This document shows, one piece after another, positions 11,764-21,590 of a stretch of 64,000 nucleotides of DNA (positions within the stretch are counted from its first letter, which is position 1; the number at the start of each line of letters is the position of its first letter). The notes under the pieces are model-generated. The model did not search any database, was not told where the DNA came from, and saw only the letters and a program-made list of their open reading frames with translations. The position numbers were made by a program, and so were the translations under genes. The DNA comes from Granulicella sibirica (lineage in GTDB: Bacteria > Acidobacteriota > Terriglobia > Terriglobales > Acidobacteriaceae), in assembly GCF_004115155.1 (NCBI RefSeq), contig NZ_RDSM01000002.1, positions 186,001 through 250,000 on the forward strand, in the 5' to 3' direction.

Positions 11764-12279
11764 ATGGCTACGGAGAAGGCGGTTCTGGCGGGTGGATGTT
11801 TCTGGGGAATGCAGGATCTGATCCGGCGCTATCCCGGCGTGATTTCGACGCGGGTAGGGTACACGGGCGGCACGGTGGAGAACGCGACGTACCGCAGGCA
11901 CGATGGGCATGCGGAGGCGATCGAGGTGGTCTTCGATCCGGCTAAGCTGAGCTTCCGGACGCTGCTGGAGTTCTTCTTCCAGGTGCATGATCCAAGCACG
12001 AAGAACCGGCAGGGAAATGATGTCGGGTCGAGCTATCGGTCGGCCATCTTTTACACGTCGGACGAGCAGAAGAGGGTTGCGGAGGAGACGATTCTCGATG
12101 TCGATGCTTCGGGGCTCTGGCCGAACAAGGTTGTGACCGAGGTTGTTCCGGCGGCGGCGTTCTGGGAGGCTGAGCCGGAGCATCAGGATTACCTGGAGCG
12201 GATTCCGAATGGGTATACGTGCCACTATGTGCGTAAGAACTGGGTGCTGCCGAAGCGGGCTGTTGCGGCTACGGTGTAA
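11764..12279 (+). CDS. msrA: Peptide-methionine (S)-S-oxide reductase
   Basis: A 171-residue MsrA, partner of the preceding msrB. The active-site GGCFWG is at residues 10-15 with catalytic Cys12, followed by [12 protein letters not shown] and the [12 protein letters not shown] region typical of the family. A second Cys near the C-terminus (TCHYVRKNW) may serve in recycling. The start is ATG 11764 after AAGGAG at the end of msrB; the two genes are separated by four bases. It acts in the cytosol, with thioredoxin the usual reductant. Confidence 0.95.
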   Translation: MATEKAVLAGGCFWGMQDLIRRYPGVISTRVGYTGGTVENATYRRHDGHAEAIEVVFDPAKLSFRTLLEFFFQVHDPSTKNRQGNDVGSSYRSAIFYTSDEQKRVAEETILDVDASGLWPNKVVTEVVPAAAFWEAEPEHQDYLERIPNGYTCHYVRKNWVLPKRAVAATV

Positions 12280-12323
12280 GAGACGGTCTGGACACTCATC
12301 TGAGCCAGCCGCTCATTCTCACG

Positions 12324-12809
12324 TTGCAGATTGACGACACGGCGCAGGCCTTCTATGAGGGCCTGCGCCGTCGTTATTTTCCGCCGGAACGGAATGTGAT
12401 CCCGGCACACCTTACCCTCTTCCATCAGCTTCCCGACGAAGAACGCACGAGGCAGGTGCTTCGCGAAGTGGCCCAGGCTAATTCAAGCTTTCTGCTCACT
12501 AACCCCATGCCGCGTCCTATCGGTCGGGGAGTCGCTGTCTTCTTCCAGTCCGAGGCGGCTAGAATGCTCCACGCGACACTCGCTGCTGGCTTTCAGCAAC
12601 ATCTCATCCCGCAGGATCGACAGCGCTTCCAGCCACACATTGTGGTTCAGAACAAGGTAGATGCTGAGACTGCGCGGCGCACGCTTCCGGAGGTGCAGGC
12701 TGTTTCGCTCGTCGAGCCGCATGCCGTCGGTTTTACGCTTTGGCGTTATCTGGGTGGGCCGTGGGAGCGCCTCAGTGATTATCCTTTTGATCCCACGCGT
12801 CTACGCTAG
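12324..12809 (+). CDS. 2H phosphoesterase / 2'-5' RNA ligase-like protein
   Basis: 161 residues from a TTG start. Two H-x-[ST/V]-h type motifs, HLTLFH at about 29-34 and HIVVQN at about 106-111, mark a member of the 2H phosphoesterase superfamily (LigT/2'-5' RNA ligase-like). The second motif lacks the usual Thr/Ser after the His pair (HIV), so activity is uncertain. The frame is open upstream and encodes PLILTLQIDD, which looks like the missing first beta strand, so the true start may be the CTG at 12300. It lies 44 bases after msrA with no terminator seen between. Confidence 0.65.
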   Translation: MQIDDTAQAFYEGLRRRYFPPERNVIPAHLTLFHQLPDEERTRQVLREVAQANSSFLLTNPMPRPIGRGVAVFFQSEAARMLHATLAAGFQQHLIPQDRQRFQPHIVVQNKVDAETARRTLPEVQAVSLVEPHAVGFTLWRYLGGPWERLSDYPFDPTRLR

Positions 12810-12873
12810 GCTCCAGTCGAGTTTGCCGAAAACGCTCTGAGGACGCCTACGGGCACTGATCGACAGATCGCCC

Positions 12874-13311
12874 CTACGTTTTCGCCCCGCGAGCTCTAAA
12901 CCGGTCAACGGCGGCACCGAGTAAAGCCCCGAGATAGGCCGGCGACGTCAGTAGAGCAATGAACAGAAACTCGATGGGAAACAAGTTGTGATCGGCAGCG
13001 CGGGTAATTGAGTCAACCACGATCAGAACGGCATTCGCGGCGAACAGCGTCAACAGTAAGCAAGTCGGAACCCAGAAACGGCGACGCCTTAGGCCGAGAC
13101 TTAACAGGAAACCACAGATCAGCGCGGCTACTGCAAATGGCCACCAGTTGAGTGACGACTGGCTACGCTGTGAGTACGGCAGAAAAGGTTGGAAGAAATA
13201 TAGGAATAAGACCGCTCCAGCAATGACGCTAGCGACATATCGGAAACTCATATCGGAAATTGCTACAGAGTTGATTTTGTACATGCTGGAAAGGTCACTC
13301 AGTAAGTACAC
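12874..13311 (-). CDS. Small polytopic membrane protein, unknown
   Basis: About 145 residues from a GTG start at 13311, or 125 residues from an ATG at 13251. Four hydrophobic segments follow: around 25-42, 56-74, 82-100 and 115-135 of the long form, with a positively charged loop RRRR between the second and third. No known domain is recognisable. Its base composition is lower in GC than the flanking genes. It lies downstream of ccmB, where ccmC would be expected, but is too short and lacks the tryptophan-rich WWD-type motif of CcmC. Confidence 0.5.
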   Translation of the reverse strand: MYLLSDLSSMYKINSVAISDMSFRYVASVIAGAVLFLYFFQPFLPYSQRSQSSLNWWPFAVAALICGFLLSLGLRRRRFWVPTCLLLTLFAANAVLIVVDSITRAADHNLFPIEFLFIALLTSPAYLGALLGAAVDRFRARGAKT

Positions 13312-13393
13312 GTTAAATCAAGCAGCATTTTTGCAGTGATCGCCTACGAGCCAGGAGGCATGAGGGAAAATGTCGCGCAGTTCTATCAGGAAC

Positions 13394-14083
13394 TTACTCA
13401 GCGTTGAGTACCGTCTCGAACAGCAGCAGGCAGACGATCGTGAAGATGATGTCGTAGCCGGCGAGCATGCGGATCCAGAGGGTTGGGTTGAAGCCCTCGT
13501 CGCCGGTGAGGATGCCGGCGCTGGCGTTGATCATCGCCAGCAGCGCGGGGAGCGAGATCGGGAACAGGATCAGCGGGAGAAGAAGTTCGCGGTTGCGGGT
13601 GCGGAGGCCGAGGGCGGCGAAGAAGGTTCCGTTGCACAGCAGAGCCCAGGTGCCGAGCGGCATCACGAGGGCGAAGAGCCAGGTCTGGCCCAGCGGGTGC
13701 AGGTTGTAGAAGATGGTGAAGAGCGGGGCGAGAACCGCTTCGATGATGCCGACAAAGAGGAGGTTCGCGAGCACCTTGCCGACGAAGAGCGCGGACGCAG
13801 GGGCAGGGGCCATGCGCTGGGCCTCGAGGACGGCGTTGCGCTGCTCGCGGGTCCAGGTCTGGTTGAGCGCGGTGGTGGTGGCGAAGAGGATGGCGACCCA
13901 GAGGACGCCGCCGGAGATCTGGCGGGCCATGGTGGGGTTCGCGGTGGGGTCGAAGGCGAGGGAGAAGACGACGACGACGAGGAGCGCGAAGAAGAGCATG
14001 CCATTGATGGCGTCGCGGGAGCGCCACTCGATGCGGAGGTCTTTTTGCAGGTGCTGCCAGACGTGCTGCCAGTAGCTGGTCAT
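13394..14083 (-). CDS. ccmB: Heme exporter protein CcmB
   Basis: A 229-residue membrane subunit of the CcmAB ABC transporter, part of cytochrome c maturation system I. It has a short cytoplasmic N-terminus (LQKDLRIEWRSRDAINGML), about six membrane helices and the REQRNAVLEAQRMAP cytoplasmic stretch typical of CcmB. The start codon overlaps the stop of the YbaK-like gene (positions 14080-14083), which means translational coupling. It is the last gene of this cluster; ccmC does not follow. Confidence 0.9.
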   Translation of the reverse strand: MTSYWQHVWQHLQKDLRIEWRSRDAINGMLFFALLVVVVFSLAFDPTANPTMARQISGGVLWVAILFATTTALNQTWTREQRNAVLEAQRMAPAPASALFVGKVLANLLFVGIIEAVLAPLFTIFYNLHPLGQTWLFALVMPLGTWALLCNGTFFAALGLRTRNRELLLPLILFPISLPALLAMINASAGILTGDEGFNPTLWIRMLAGYDIIFTIVCLLLFETVLNAE

Positions 14084-14580
14084 CGGGTGATCGCCGTCCG
14101 GGTGAGATCGGCGAGGGTGGCCTTCGTCGCGGCGAGGTAGTCGGCAGGGGAGAGGAGGATCTGGAGGCCGCGCTGGCCGGCGGAGACGGAGATGATGTCG
14201 AAGAGTTCGATGGTCTCGTCGGCGTAGGCGGGGAAGGGCTTCTTCGCTCCCATGACGGTGACGCCGCCGCGGATGTATCCGGTGAGGGGTTCTACTTCTT
14301 TCAAGCTGGCCAGTTCGATCTTTTTGGCTCCGGAGGCGTGGGCGAGCTTTTTGGGGTCGAGTTCGGCGTCGCCAGGGACGACGGCAAAGATGTGGTCGCC
14401 GGACTGCGTGGTGGTGAGGAGGGTCTTGAAGACCTGCTCGGGTGGCAGGCCGATCTTTTTCGCGACGGAGATGGCGGTGAGGTCGTCGGGATCGACCTCG
14501 TAGGTACGGAGTTCGTAGTGAAGGTTCAGGCCATCGAGGAGGCGTGCGGCATTGGTCTTGGCTGGGGCTGCGGCCTTCAT
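14080..14580 (-). CDS. ybaK: YbaK/ProX-type aminoacyl-tRNA deacylase
   Basis: A 166-residue member of the YbaK family, which hydrolyses mischarged Cys-tRNA(Pro). Family landmarks are VFKTLLTTTQSGDHIFAVVPGDAELD, LDPKKLA and the GYIRGGVTVMGAKKPFP segment near the active site. The end overlaps ccmB and the start overlaps the end of ccmA (14577-14580), so a translation-quality gene is embedded in a haem export operon and coupled to both neighbours. The function is well supported; why it is here is not. Confidence 0.9.
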   Translation of the reverse strand: MKAAAPAKTNAARLLDGLNLHYELRTYEVDPDDLTAISVAKKIGLPPEQVFKTLLTTTQSGDHIFAVVPGDAELDPKKLAHASGAKKIELASLKEVEPLTGYIRGGVTVMGAKKPFPAYADETIELFDIISVSAGQRGLQILLSPADYLAATKATLADLTRTAITR

Positions 14581-15305
14581 GCGTGTGCCCCTACTGCGGA
14601 TTCGACGCTGATAATCTGCCCGGCGGCCATGGTGAGCGTGATGTCGGCTAGTTCGGTGGCGAGCGCGGCCTGGTGGGTGGTGAGGATGATGGTGCGATGG
14701 CCTCCACCGGCGACGGGCCAGGTGCGGAAGTCGGCGAGGAGTTCGACCATCTGGCGGGCGCTGGCGACGTCGAGGTTGGAGAAGGGCTCGTCGAGGAGGA
14801 GGATCTGGGGGTCGATCTGGAGGACGCGGGCGAGGGAGGTGCGCTGGCGCATGCCCTGGGAGTACTGGCCGACGGGACGCTTGAGAAAGGGGTCGAGGCC
14901 GACTGCGCGGAGGGCCATCTCTGGGTTGCCGACGCAGGCGCAGCCACCGGGTCCGCGGTGGAGTCCGGCGAAGTACTGGAGATTCTCGATGGCGGAGAGC
15001 TCGTCGTAGAGCATGGGGGCGTGGCTCATGAAGGCCATGCGCTGACGCTGCTGCTGCGGGGTCGAGCCGAAGACCTGGACGCTGCCACGTGTGGGATTGA
15101 TGAGACCGGCGATCACGCGGAGAAGAGTGGATTTTCCCGCGCCGTTTTCGCCCAGAAGCATGGTGACGGAGCCCTGATTGAACGCTGTCGAGACGTTGCG
15201 AAGGGCGGCGAAGGAGCCGTAGATCTTGGAGCAGTCTTTAAGGGCGACGGCCGGGCCGGTAGTCGTGGAAGATGCGGCGGGCGTGGGGTGGAGGGTCGTC
15301 TGCAT
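14577..15305 (-). CDS. ccmA: Heme ABC transporter ATP-binding protein CcmA
   Basis: A 242-residue ABC ATPase. Walker A GENGAGKST, signature YSQGMRQRTSLA, Walker B ILLLDEPFSNLD and the H-loop LTTHQ are all intact. Gene order with ccmE and ccmB makes CcmA the clear assignment; together with CcmB it drives release of haem-loaded CcmE. An unusual loop, GPGGCACVG, lies between the Q-loop region and the signature. The frame is open 80 codons upstream but without family similarity; ATG 15305 gives the normal length. Confidence 0.9.
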   Translation of the reverse strand: MQTTLHPTPAASSTTTGPAVALKDCSKIYGSFAALRNVSTAFNQGSVTMLLGENGAGKSTLLRVIAGLINPTRGSVQVFGSTPQQQRQRMAFMSHAPMLYDELSAIENLQYFAGLHRGPGGCACVGNPEMALRAVGLDPFLKRPVGQYSQGMRQRTSLARVLQIDPQILLLDEPFSNLDVASARQMVELLADFRTWPVAGGGHRTIILTTHQAALATELADITLTMAAGQIISVESAVGAHA

Positions 15306-15366
15306 CGCTGATGGGAGTATAGGGCAGAGAACGGCAGAAGCCCCACACACGAGATGGACTCTTAAG

Positions 15367-15918
15367 CTAGCGGGGCAAAGAGACGGCAGTGGCGGCGGCA
15401 GCAGGAGCCTTCGCGGATGGCTTCGGTCCAGCGGGGGTGGCTCCGGGAGCCGCCGGAGCGTACTTGGAGGCGCACTTTGCCTGAAGCTGTGTGGCGTGGA
15501 AGACGCCGTCATGGCCGTACATGCCGACGGCGAGCGCCTGGGCATCGTCCTTGAAGGTGTCCGGCGGTGGTTCCGAACCCTGGTAGCTCACCTGCAGCAG
15601 CTTGCCCTGCTCCATAAGCTGGAAGCTGGCGTTCGTGCCGACGCGCTTGATGCTTCCGGGAGCCACGTTTCCGGCCACGCGCAGATGCCGGGTATAGGCC
15701 TTGCCGCCCATCGCATTCAGCTCGGAGATCGTGACATAGTAGCTTTTCGTGTCGCGAACGCCGGTGAAGGCGAGATAGCCGACCGTCGCGAGGATCACCG
15801 CGACGGCAATGATGATCTTGACGGGGCTCTTGGCAGGCGTTTGCATCTCGCCTAAGTGTAGAGTCCCGGATGGCACAGGGTCAACGAGGTCCGGCGTCCG
15901 GTCGTCGGAATCAGACAT
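15367..15918 (-). CDS. ccmE: Cytochrome c maturation protein CcmE, CxxxY type
   Basis: A 183-residue haem chaperone. A membrane anchor lies at about 34-52, and the periplasmic OB-fold domain shows AYTRHLRVAGNVAPGSIKR and LLQVSYQG. The haem-binding His of the classical HxxxY motif is replaced by Cys: Cys149-x3-Tyr153 (KCASKYAP). CcmE proteins with CxxxY are known from archaea and some anaerobes and also bind haem covalently. The C-terminal 30 residues are Pro/Ala-rich. First gene of the minus-strand cluster, separated from the gene upstream by a strong terminator. Confidence 0.88.
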   Translation of the reverse strand: MSDSDDRTPDLVDPVPSGTLHLGEMQTPAKSPVKIIIAVAVILATVGYLAFTGVRDTKSYYVTISELNAMGGKAYTRHLRVAGNVAPGSIKRVGTNASFQLMEQGKLLQVSYQGSEPPPDTFKDDAQALAVGMYGHDGVFHATQLQAKCASKYAPAAPGATPAGPKPSAKAPAAAATAVSLPR

Positions 15919-15985
15919 AAATCGGTTTATGTGAAGATGATAGGAAGATAGTGCGGCGACCTCGGAATCGGAAGCTCCTTGAAAA

Positions 15986-16020
15986 AAAAGGCGGACATCC
16001 GAAGAATATGTCCGCCTTTT
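15986..16020 (-). terminator. Strong terminator between the FG-GAP gene and ccmE
   Basis: AAAAGGCGGACAT (15986-15998) pairs with ATGTCCGCCTTTT (16008-16020), a perfect 13-bp stem with a 9-base loop. In the minus direction it is followed by a run of U, so it ends the transcript of the large gene that stops at 16043 and insulates ccmE. Confidence 0.85.
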
Positions 16021-16042
16021 GCTTGTTTTACTTAACCCGAAG

Positions 16043-19000
16043 CTACTTTACCGTCAGACTCAGGTTCACCGTTTGTGTCAGGTTACCGGTCCCGGTAACG
16101 GTTATCTGCACGGAAGACGTCCCTGCGGGGGTGGTCGTAGACGTTGTCGTTGGCGGGGTTGCACTCCCGCTGCTGCATGCTGTCATGCACGCGAAGCCGC
16201 CGAGAGCGAATACCAGAAACAGCAGTCCGCCCCGTGGAAATTTTCCCTTGCGTTTCATCCCGGCAACGGCCGCGAGGCAGCCGGGGACGCCAAAGATTGC
16301 CGCCGGAAGGAACGGATGATTGCCCGGCGATAGCGGTTCGAACTCGCGAAGTCCGGCAGATGTGCCTGTGCCGGATTTGATCGTTAGGACCACATCGGAT
16401 GGCGAATTCGTTCCCGAGAAGGCGATCGTCGAAGGAGAGAAGCCGCAGGTTGCATTCTGCGGCAAACCCGAGCATGCGAACTGCACGGTTCCCTGATAGC
16501 CCGGAGCCGGAGCCAAGGTCAAGGTATCGGTGACCGAGGTGCCTGACGTCAGCGTCAGTGCGGTGGAAGCGGAGGCGAGACTCAGGATCGAGGTGGCTGG
16601 TGAGTACGATTCTGTGAAATCGGCATCGCCCTGGTATTGCGCGGTGATCGATGTGCTCGCCGAGGGTGTCGTGGAAAGGGTGTATGTCGCCACGCCGCCC
16701 GCAAGTGTGGACGTACCGATCAGCGTTTGGCCCCCGAAGAAGCTTACCTTTCCCGATGGCGTTCCGGCTGTGACTGATGTGACGGTTGCGGTCAGAACCT
16801 GATTCTGGTTGGACAGAGCGAATGAGGTTGTGGAGCCGGCCTGAGAAATCGTCAATGTTCCATTCGACGCACTGACGGCATAGTTGGCCGCCGCGGCGCC
16901 GCTCACCGCGGGAACGATCGGATACGCTCCGACGATGCTCGTCCCGCTGGCGGTGGTCGTGAAGGTCTCCGTCAGAACATCTCCATTGACTGCTCCCGTC
17001 AACGCTCCGGCGAAGGTCGGATTCGCTGCGCCATATACCCTTGCCGCATTGGTCACGGTCGCGTTGAGCGGCGCCTGGGTTACCGAGAGTTTCACTGTTT
17101 GTGTCGCTGGTGCGTAGTCGGTCGTGTTTGCAGGTGTAAAGGTGACGGACAGAGTTTGGCTGCCTGCTCCGAGCACGGTTCCGACGGCGGGTGTGTAGAC
17201 GAAGGTTCCTGCCACTACTGAGGAAGCGTTCAGTTGGGTAGTGCTGAGCGGCGTTCCGTAGGTGATCGCGGCCGGTGTGGCCCAGGTAAGCGACGCGGGG
17301 GCGATTCCGTCGAGAGTAATGGCTCCCGAGGTGCTGGTGCTGTAGATCGTATCGCCGCTATAGGTCGCCTGGATGACTTGCGTCTCGCCGCCCGGGATCG
17401 CGACGGCCGGCACGGTGACGGTCGTGGTTGCGCCAAGATTCAATAAGACTGTTGCACCGACGCTTCCAGTTGTTGCCACCTCGAGTGGAATCACATCCGG
17501 CCTGCCATCCCCGTTGAAGTCGGCGACTGTGAGGTTATTGGACGCCCCAAACTGGGTGGTAGCCGGGAAGTACCCACGCTGCGGCTGAAATGTTCCATCG
17601 CCGTTTCCGAGGAGGACGAGAAATAGATCCTCGTGGCCGGCTGCATCCGGCGGATCCCCGCCGAGGAAGCTGCTCACCATCAGGTCGGCTTTGCCGTCTC
17701 CGTCAAAGTCGGCGATCTGGACAGAATTCGGAAACGCGTCTGCTGGAAGCGCGTAAGCGACAGGTTGCTGAAAGGTTCCGTTCCCGTTTCCGATCAGGAC
17801 GTAGACCGTGCTCTGAGATTCTGAGCCGTTGCTCGTAGCGATGCTCGTGACCGTCAAATCGGGTTTTCCATCGCCATTGAAGTCGCCGATGGCCACGGAG
17901 CCGGACGCTTGCTGAGTCGTATATTCCAGTGGTGTTTGGAATGTTCCGTCCCCGTTGCCAAGCAAGACAGAGACGCTATCGCCTTGGGAGGTCGACTGGG
18001 CGGTGCCGTAGTTCGCTGAAGCCACATCGAGCTTGCCGTCTCCGTTGAAGTCGCCAACGGAGACCGCTTCCGGCGTCAACGGCACAGTGCTCAGCCCGCG
18101 GTCGAGCCCGGTTAGAGCAGTGGTCTGCGCCGGTTGGAACGTTCCATCCCCGTTGCCCTGCAGGAGAGCAAGGCCATTCGTGACGGCAACGATCAAGTCG
18201 AGATTGCCGTCACCAGTAAAGTCGCCCGCTGCCAGTCCCTTCGGGCCATCGCCGGTCGCAAAGGTCGCAGTCTGCGCCTGGAACGTTCCGTCGCCGTTGC
18301 CGAGAAGCACGGACACATTGCCCGCACCAATCATAATCAGGTCGAGCTTTCCGTCGTTATTCAGGTCGGCGACCGCTGCCAGCGTCCCTCCGAGGGAAAA
18401 GCTCGCCCCAGCCTGGAATGAACCGTCTCCAGCGCCCAGGAAGATCTGCACCGTGTTGTTTGAACCGTTATCCACCGCGACGTCCGGCTTGCCATCGCCG
18501 TTGAAATCGCCGGACTTCGTCACAGAGCCAACCCCAGCCACAGGAAGGGCGGTTGATTCCCCGAAGGCCAGTGCTCGCGTGACCATACCACCGCTGAGCG
18601 GGATCGGTGCGAGTTGCACAGCAGCATTGCTGGAGTCGATCAGATTGACCGTACCTGTGGGTCCGGCCAGGCTCAGCGGTCCATATCCCGAGACGCTGGC
18701 GGTGAGATCATAGACGCCCGTAACGCTCTCAGGAACTGACGCGAGTGTTGTGACCGAACCGTATTTGCCCGTGACTGCCAGGGAACTCACCGCAGAAACA
18801 CTCCCGGACGAGGTGGTGGTGCCCGTGAAGATCGCTTTGAGAGAGTGGGAACCGCTGCCGGGCCTGAAAGCAAAGCTCGCCGTGCCTTGGCTTGTGAGTT
18901 GCGACTCGGTGAGTGCTGCCAATCCGCTGCAGCCCGCGTTAAGGCTTACATCACAGAAGACAATTGAACCTGAGGTGACTGCGGTGCCGGAAGAGCTGAC

Positions 19001-19252
19001 CGTTGCTGTCAGTGTGACGACCGTGCCCTGAGTCACGGAGGAGGCTGATGCGCCCGAGGAGCTGACGGATAACGTTGTTGACGTCGCTGTCGCGGCAAAC
19101 ATGGGTACGCCCGCGACGATCGACAGGAAAGCAGTGATCGAGCACAGGAGGGAAGTGGTCCAATGTAGCTTGATGGAGAACTCAAGTTGAGCGGCGGGGG
19201 GTACTGAAAGGGAAGGGATCACCCGAGAAACATATCGGAAGACATCCACCAC
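16043..19252 (-). CDS. Secreted FG-GAP/VCBS repeat and Ig-like domain protein
   Basis: A 1069-residue exported protein. A hydrophobic export signal lies at about 30-55. Then come an Ig-like repeat (55-160), seven FG-GAP/VCBS units between about 240 and 590, each with a Ca-binding DxNxDG core followed by LLGNGDGTF, then an MBG-like segment (TQAPLNATVTNAARVYGAANP) and Ig-like repeats. The end carries a membrane helix (GLLFLVFALGGFACMTA) and a Thr/Ser/Pro-rich last part. FG-GAP blades usually form a beta-propeller; Ig repeats act as spacers, so a surface or adhesion role is a reasonable inference. The codon use is uniform through the whole gene. Confidence 0.85.
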   Translation of the reverse strand: MVDVFRYVSRVIPSLSVPPAAQLEFSIKLHWTTSLLCSITAFLSIVAGVPMFAATATSTTLSVSSSGASASSVTQGTVVTLTATVSSSGTAVTSGSIVFCDVSLNAGCSGLAALTESQLTSQGTASFAFRPGSGSHSLKAIFTGTTTSSGSVSAVSSLAVTGKYGSVTTLASVPESVTGVYDLTASVSGYGPLSLAGPTGTVNLIDSSNAAVQLAPIPLSGGMVTRALAFGESTALPVAGVGSVTKSGDFNGDGKPDVAVDNGSNNTVQIFLGAGDGSFQAGASFSLGGTLAAVADLNNDGKLDLIMIGAGNVSVLLGNGDGTFQAQTATFATGDGPKGLAAGDFTGDGNLDLIVAVTNGLALLQGNGDGTFQPAQTTALTGLDRGLSTVPLTPEAVSVGDFNGDGKLDVASANYGTAQSTSQGDSVSVLLGNGDGTFQTPLEYTTQQASGSVAIGDFNGDGKPDLTVTSIATSNGSESQSTVYVLIGNGNGTFQQPVAYALPADAFPNSVQIADFDGDGKADLMVSSFLGGDPPDAAGHEDLFLVLLGNGDGTFQPQRGYFPATTQFGASNNLTVADFNGDGRPDVIPLEVATTGSVGATVLLNLGATTTVTVPAVAIPGGETQVIQATYSGDTIYSTSTSGAITLDGIAPASLTWATPAAITYGTPLSTTQLNASSVVAGTFVYTPAVGTVLGAGSQTLSVTFTPANTTDYAPATQTVKLSVTQAPLNATVTNAARVYGAANPTFAGALTGAVNGDVLTETFTTTASGTSIVGAYPIVPAVSGAAAANYAVSASNGTLTISQAGSTTSFALSNQNQVLTATVTSVTAGTPSGKVSFFGGQTLIGTSTLAGGVATYTLSTTPSASTSITAQYQGDADFTESYSPATSILSLASASTALTLTSGTSVTDTLTLAPAPGYQGTVQFACSGLPQNATCGFSPSTIAFSGTNSPSDVVLTIKSGTGTSAGLREFEPLSPGNHPFLPAAIFGVPGCLAAVAGMKRKGKFPRGGLLFLVFALGGFACMTACSSGSATPPTTTSTTTPAGTSSVQITVTGTGNLTQTVNLSLTVK

Positions 19253-19266
19253 CGCAAGTCACATCC

Positions 19267-19312
19267 ATCATTCCGAATCGTGAAATCTCGCCCTATCCAA
19301 GGCCGGAATGAT
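19267..19312. promoter_or_regulatory. Inverted repeat upstream of thiC
   Basis: ATCATTCCG (19267-19275) and CGGAATGAT (19304-19312) form a 9-bp inverted repeat with a 28-base spacer, about 160 bases before thiC in the divergent gap shared with the FG-GAP gene. It could be an operator pair or a chance palindrome. Confidence 0.25.
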
Positions 19313-19437
19313 CGGGAGAAGCCATTCTGCGGGGATCGATCGCTACGCGTGCACAAGCAGCAACTATCACGCAGCTGCCTTGCGTTCTGACCGGCGTCTG
19401 TCACGTTCTGACGCGTATACTCGACCCGTGGGTTTAG

Positions 19438-20976
<1,539 letters not shown>

Positions 20977-21003
20977 ACGCAGGTCGCCAGCCTGGTGCCG
21001 GGG

Positions 21004-21036
21004 AAGCCGCAAGCCCATTCGGGGTCTGCGGCTTTT
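21004..21036 (+). terminator. Intrinsic terminator after thiC
   Basis: AAGCCGCA (21004-21011) pairs with TGCGGCTT (21027-21034), with an inner CCC/GGG, followed by TTCC. It starts 28 bases after the thiC stop. Confidence 0.65.
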
Positions 21037-21250
21037 CCGTTGCGGTTAGAGGATGGCGGCGATGTGTTCCAAGGGATCGGGAGCCGGGCAAGGGGAATCA
21101 AGACGCGTTGCGTCTTTTTCGGATGCTGGACTGATTTCGACGAGACTGAAGTTGAAGGCGATGCCGGCGACTCTCCTAAGAATCAGCTGGGGCGCGCATC
21201 GACCGCAGTGTTGCCGATCGTTGGCGAGAGAGCGTAGCTCGATCATGAGA

Positions 21251-21349
21251 CTACTCGTGATCTTCGGATTCAACGAGTACGGCGACGATTGCGGGAGCAA
21301 CAACCATTGCGAGGAAAACAGACGCGAGAAGGAAATTATGGATGACCAT
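21251..21349 (-). CDS. Putative 32-residue membrane protein
   Basis: A short open frame encodes 32 residues: MVIHN, a hydrophobic stretch of about 22 residues (FLLASVFLAMVVAPAIVAVL) and an acidic end (VESEDHE). AAGGAG lies 7 bases before the ATG, a textbook ribosome binding site. This looks like a single-span small membrane protein. No homologue is known to me. It stands alone between thiC and the peptidase gene. Confidence 0.45.
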   Translation of the reverse strand: MVIHNFLLASVFLAMVVAPAIVAVLVESEDHE

Positions 21350-21532
21350 TGGTGGACTCCTTGGTTGGGCACTCAAGTGCCTCTGCATGCATCATCGGAC
21401 CGGCATCCGGATAACTGAATAGCACTCTCAGCCGAACTTTTTCCCCATAAAGTTGTATGGCTGAAGAGGAGCGCTTCTGGCTATTCTGAAGATCCTAGTC
21501 GCGGCGGAGGATCCCGTTTTTGAGCTACTGGG

Positions 21533-21572
21533 AAGGGGCTGCACGGATGTTATTCCGCGCAGCCCCTTTGCT
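21533..21572 (+). terminator. Terminator-like hairpin before the M28 gene end
   Basis: AAGGGGCTGC (21533-21542) pairs perfectly with GCAGCCCCTT (21559-21568); TTTGCTTTTG follows on the plus strand. No plus-strand gene ends just before it, so it may end an unseen RNA or serve the convergent gene. Confidence 0.5.
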
Positions 21573-21590
21573 TTTGCCAGGTGTCCCGGT

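Larger units (their letters stand above)
20977..21590. other. 614-base region between thiC and the M28 peptidase
   Basis: Besides the thiC terminator and the small ORF at 21251-21349, this region contains a frame of about 66 codons on the minus strand (21046-21246) that begins 4 bases after the small ORF, without a ribosome binding site or recognisable family. A further hairpin lies at 21533-21568. Nothing else is visible. Confidence 0.4.

Noticed and set aside
12874..13311. ccmC beside ccmB
   Set aside because: The membrane protein here has only four spans and 125-145 residues and lacks the tryptophan-rich haem-handling motif.
13337..13390. Short plus-strand frame ending in QFYQELTQR
   Set aside because: Only about 18 codons overlapping the ccmB end, no upstream gene part.
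21046..21246. 66-codon minus-strand frame after the 32-residue gene
   Set aside because: No ribosome binding site and no recognisable family; may be an accidental open frame.
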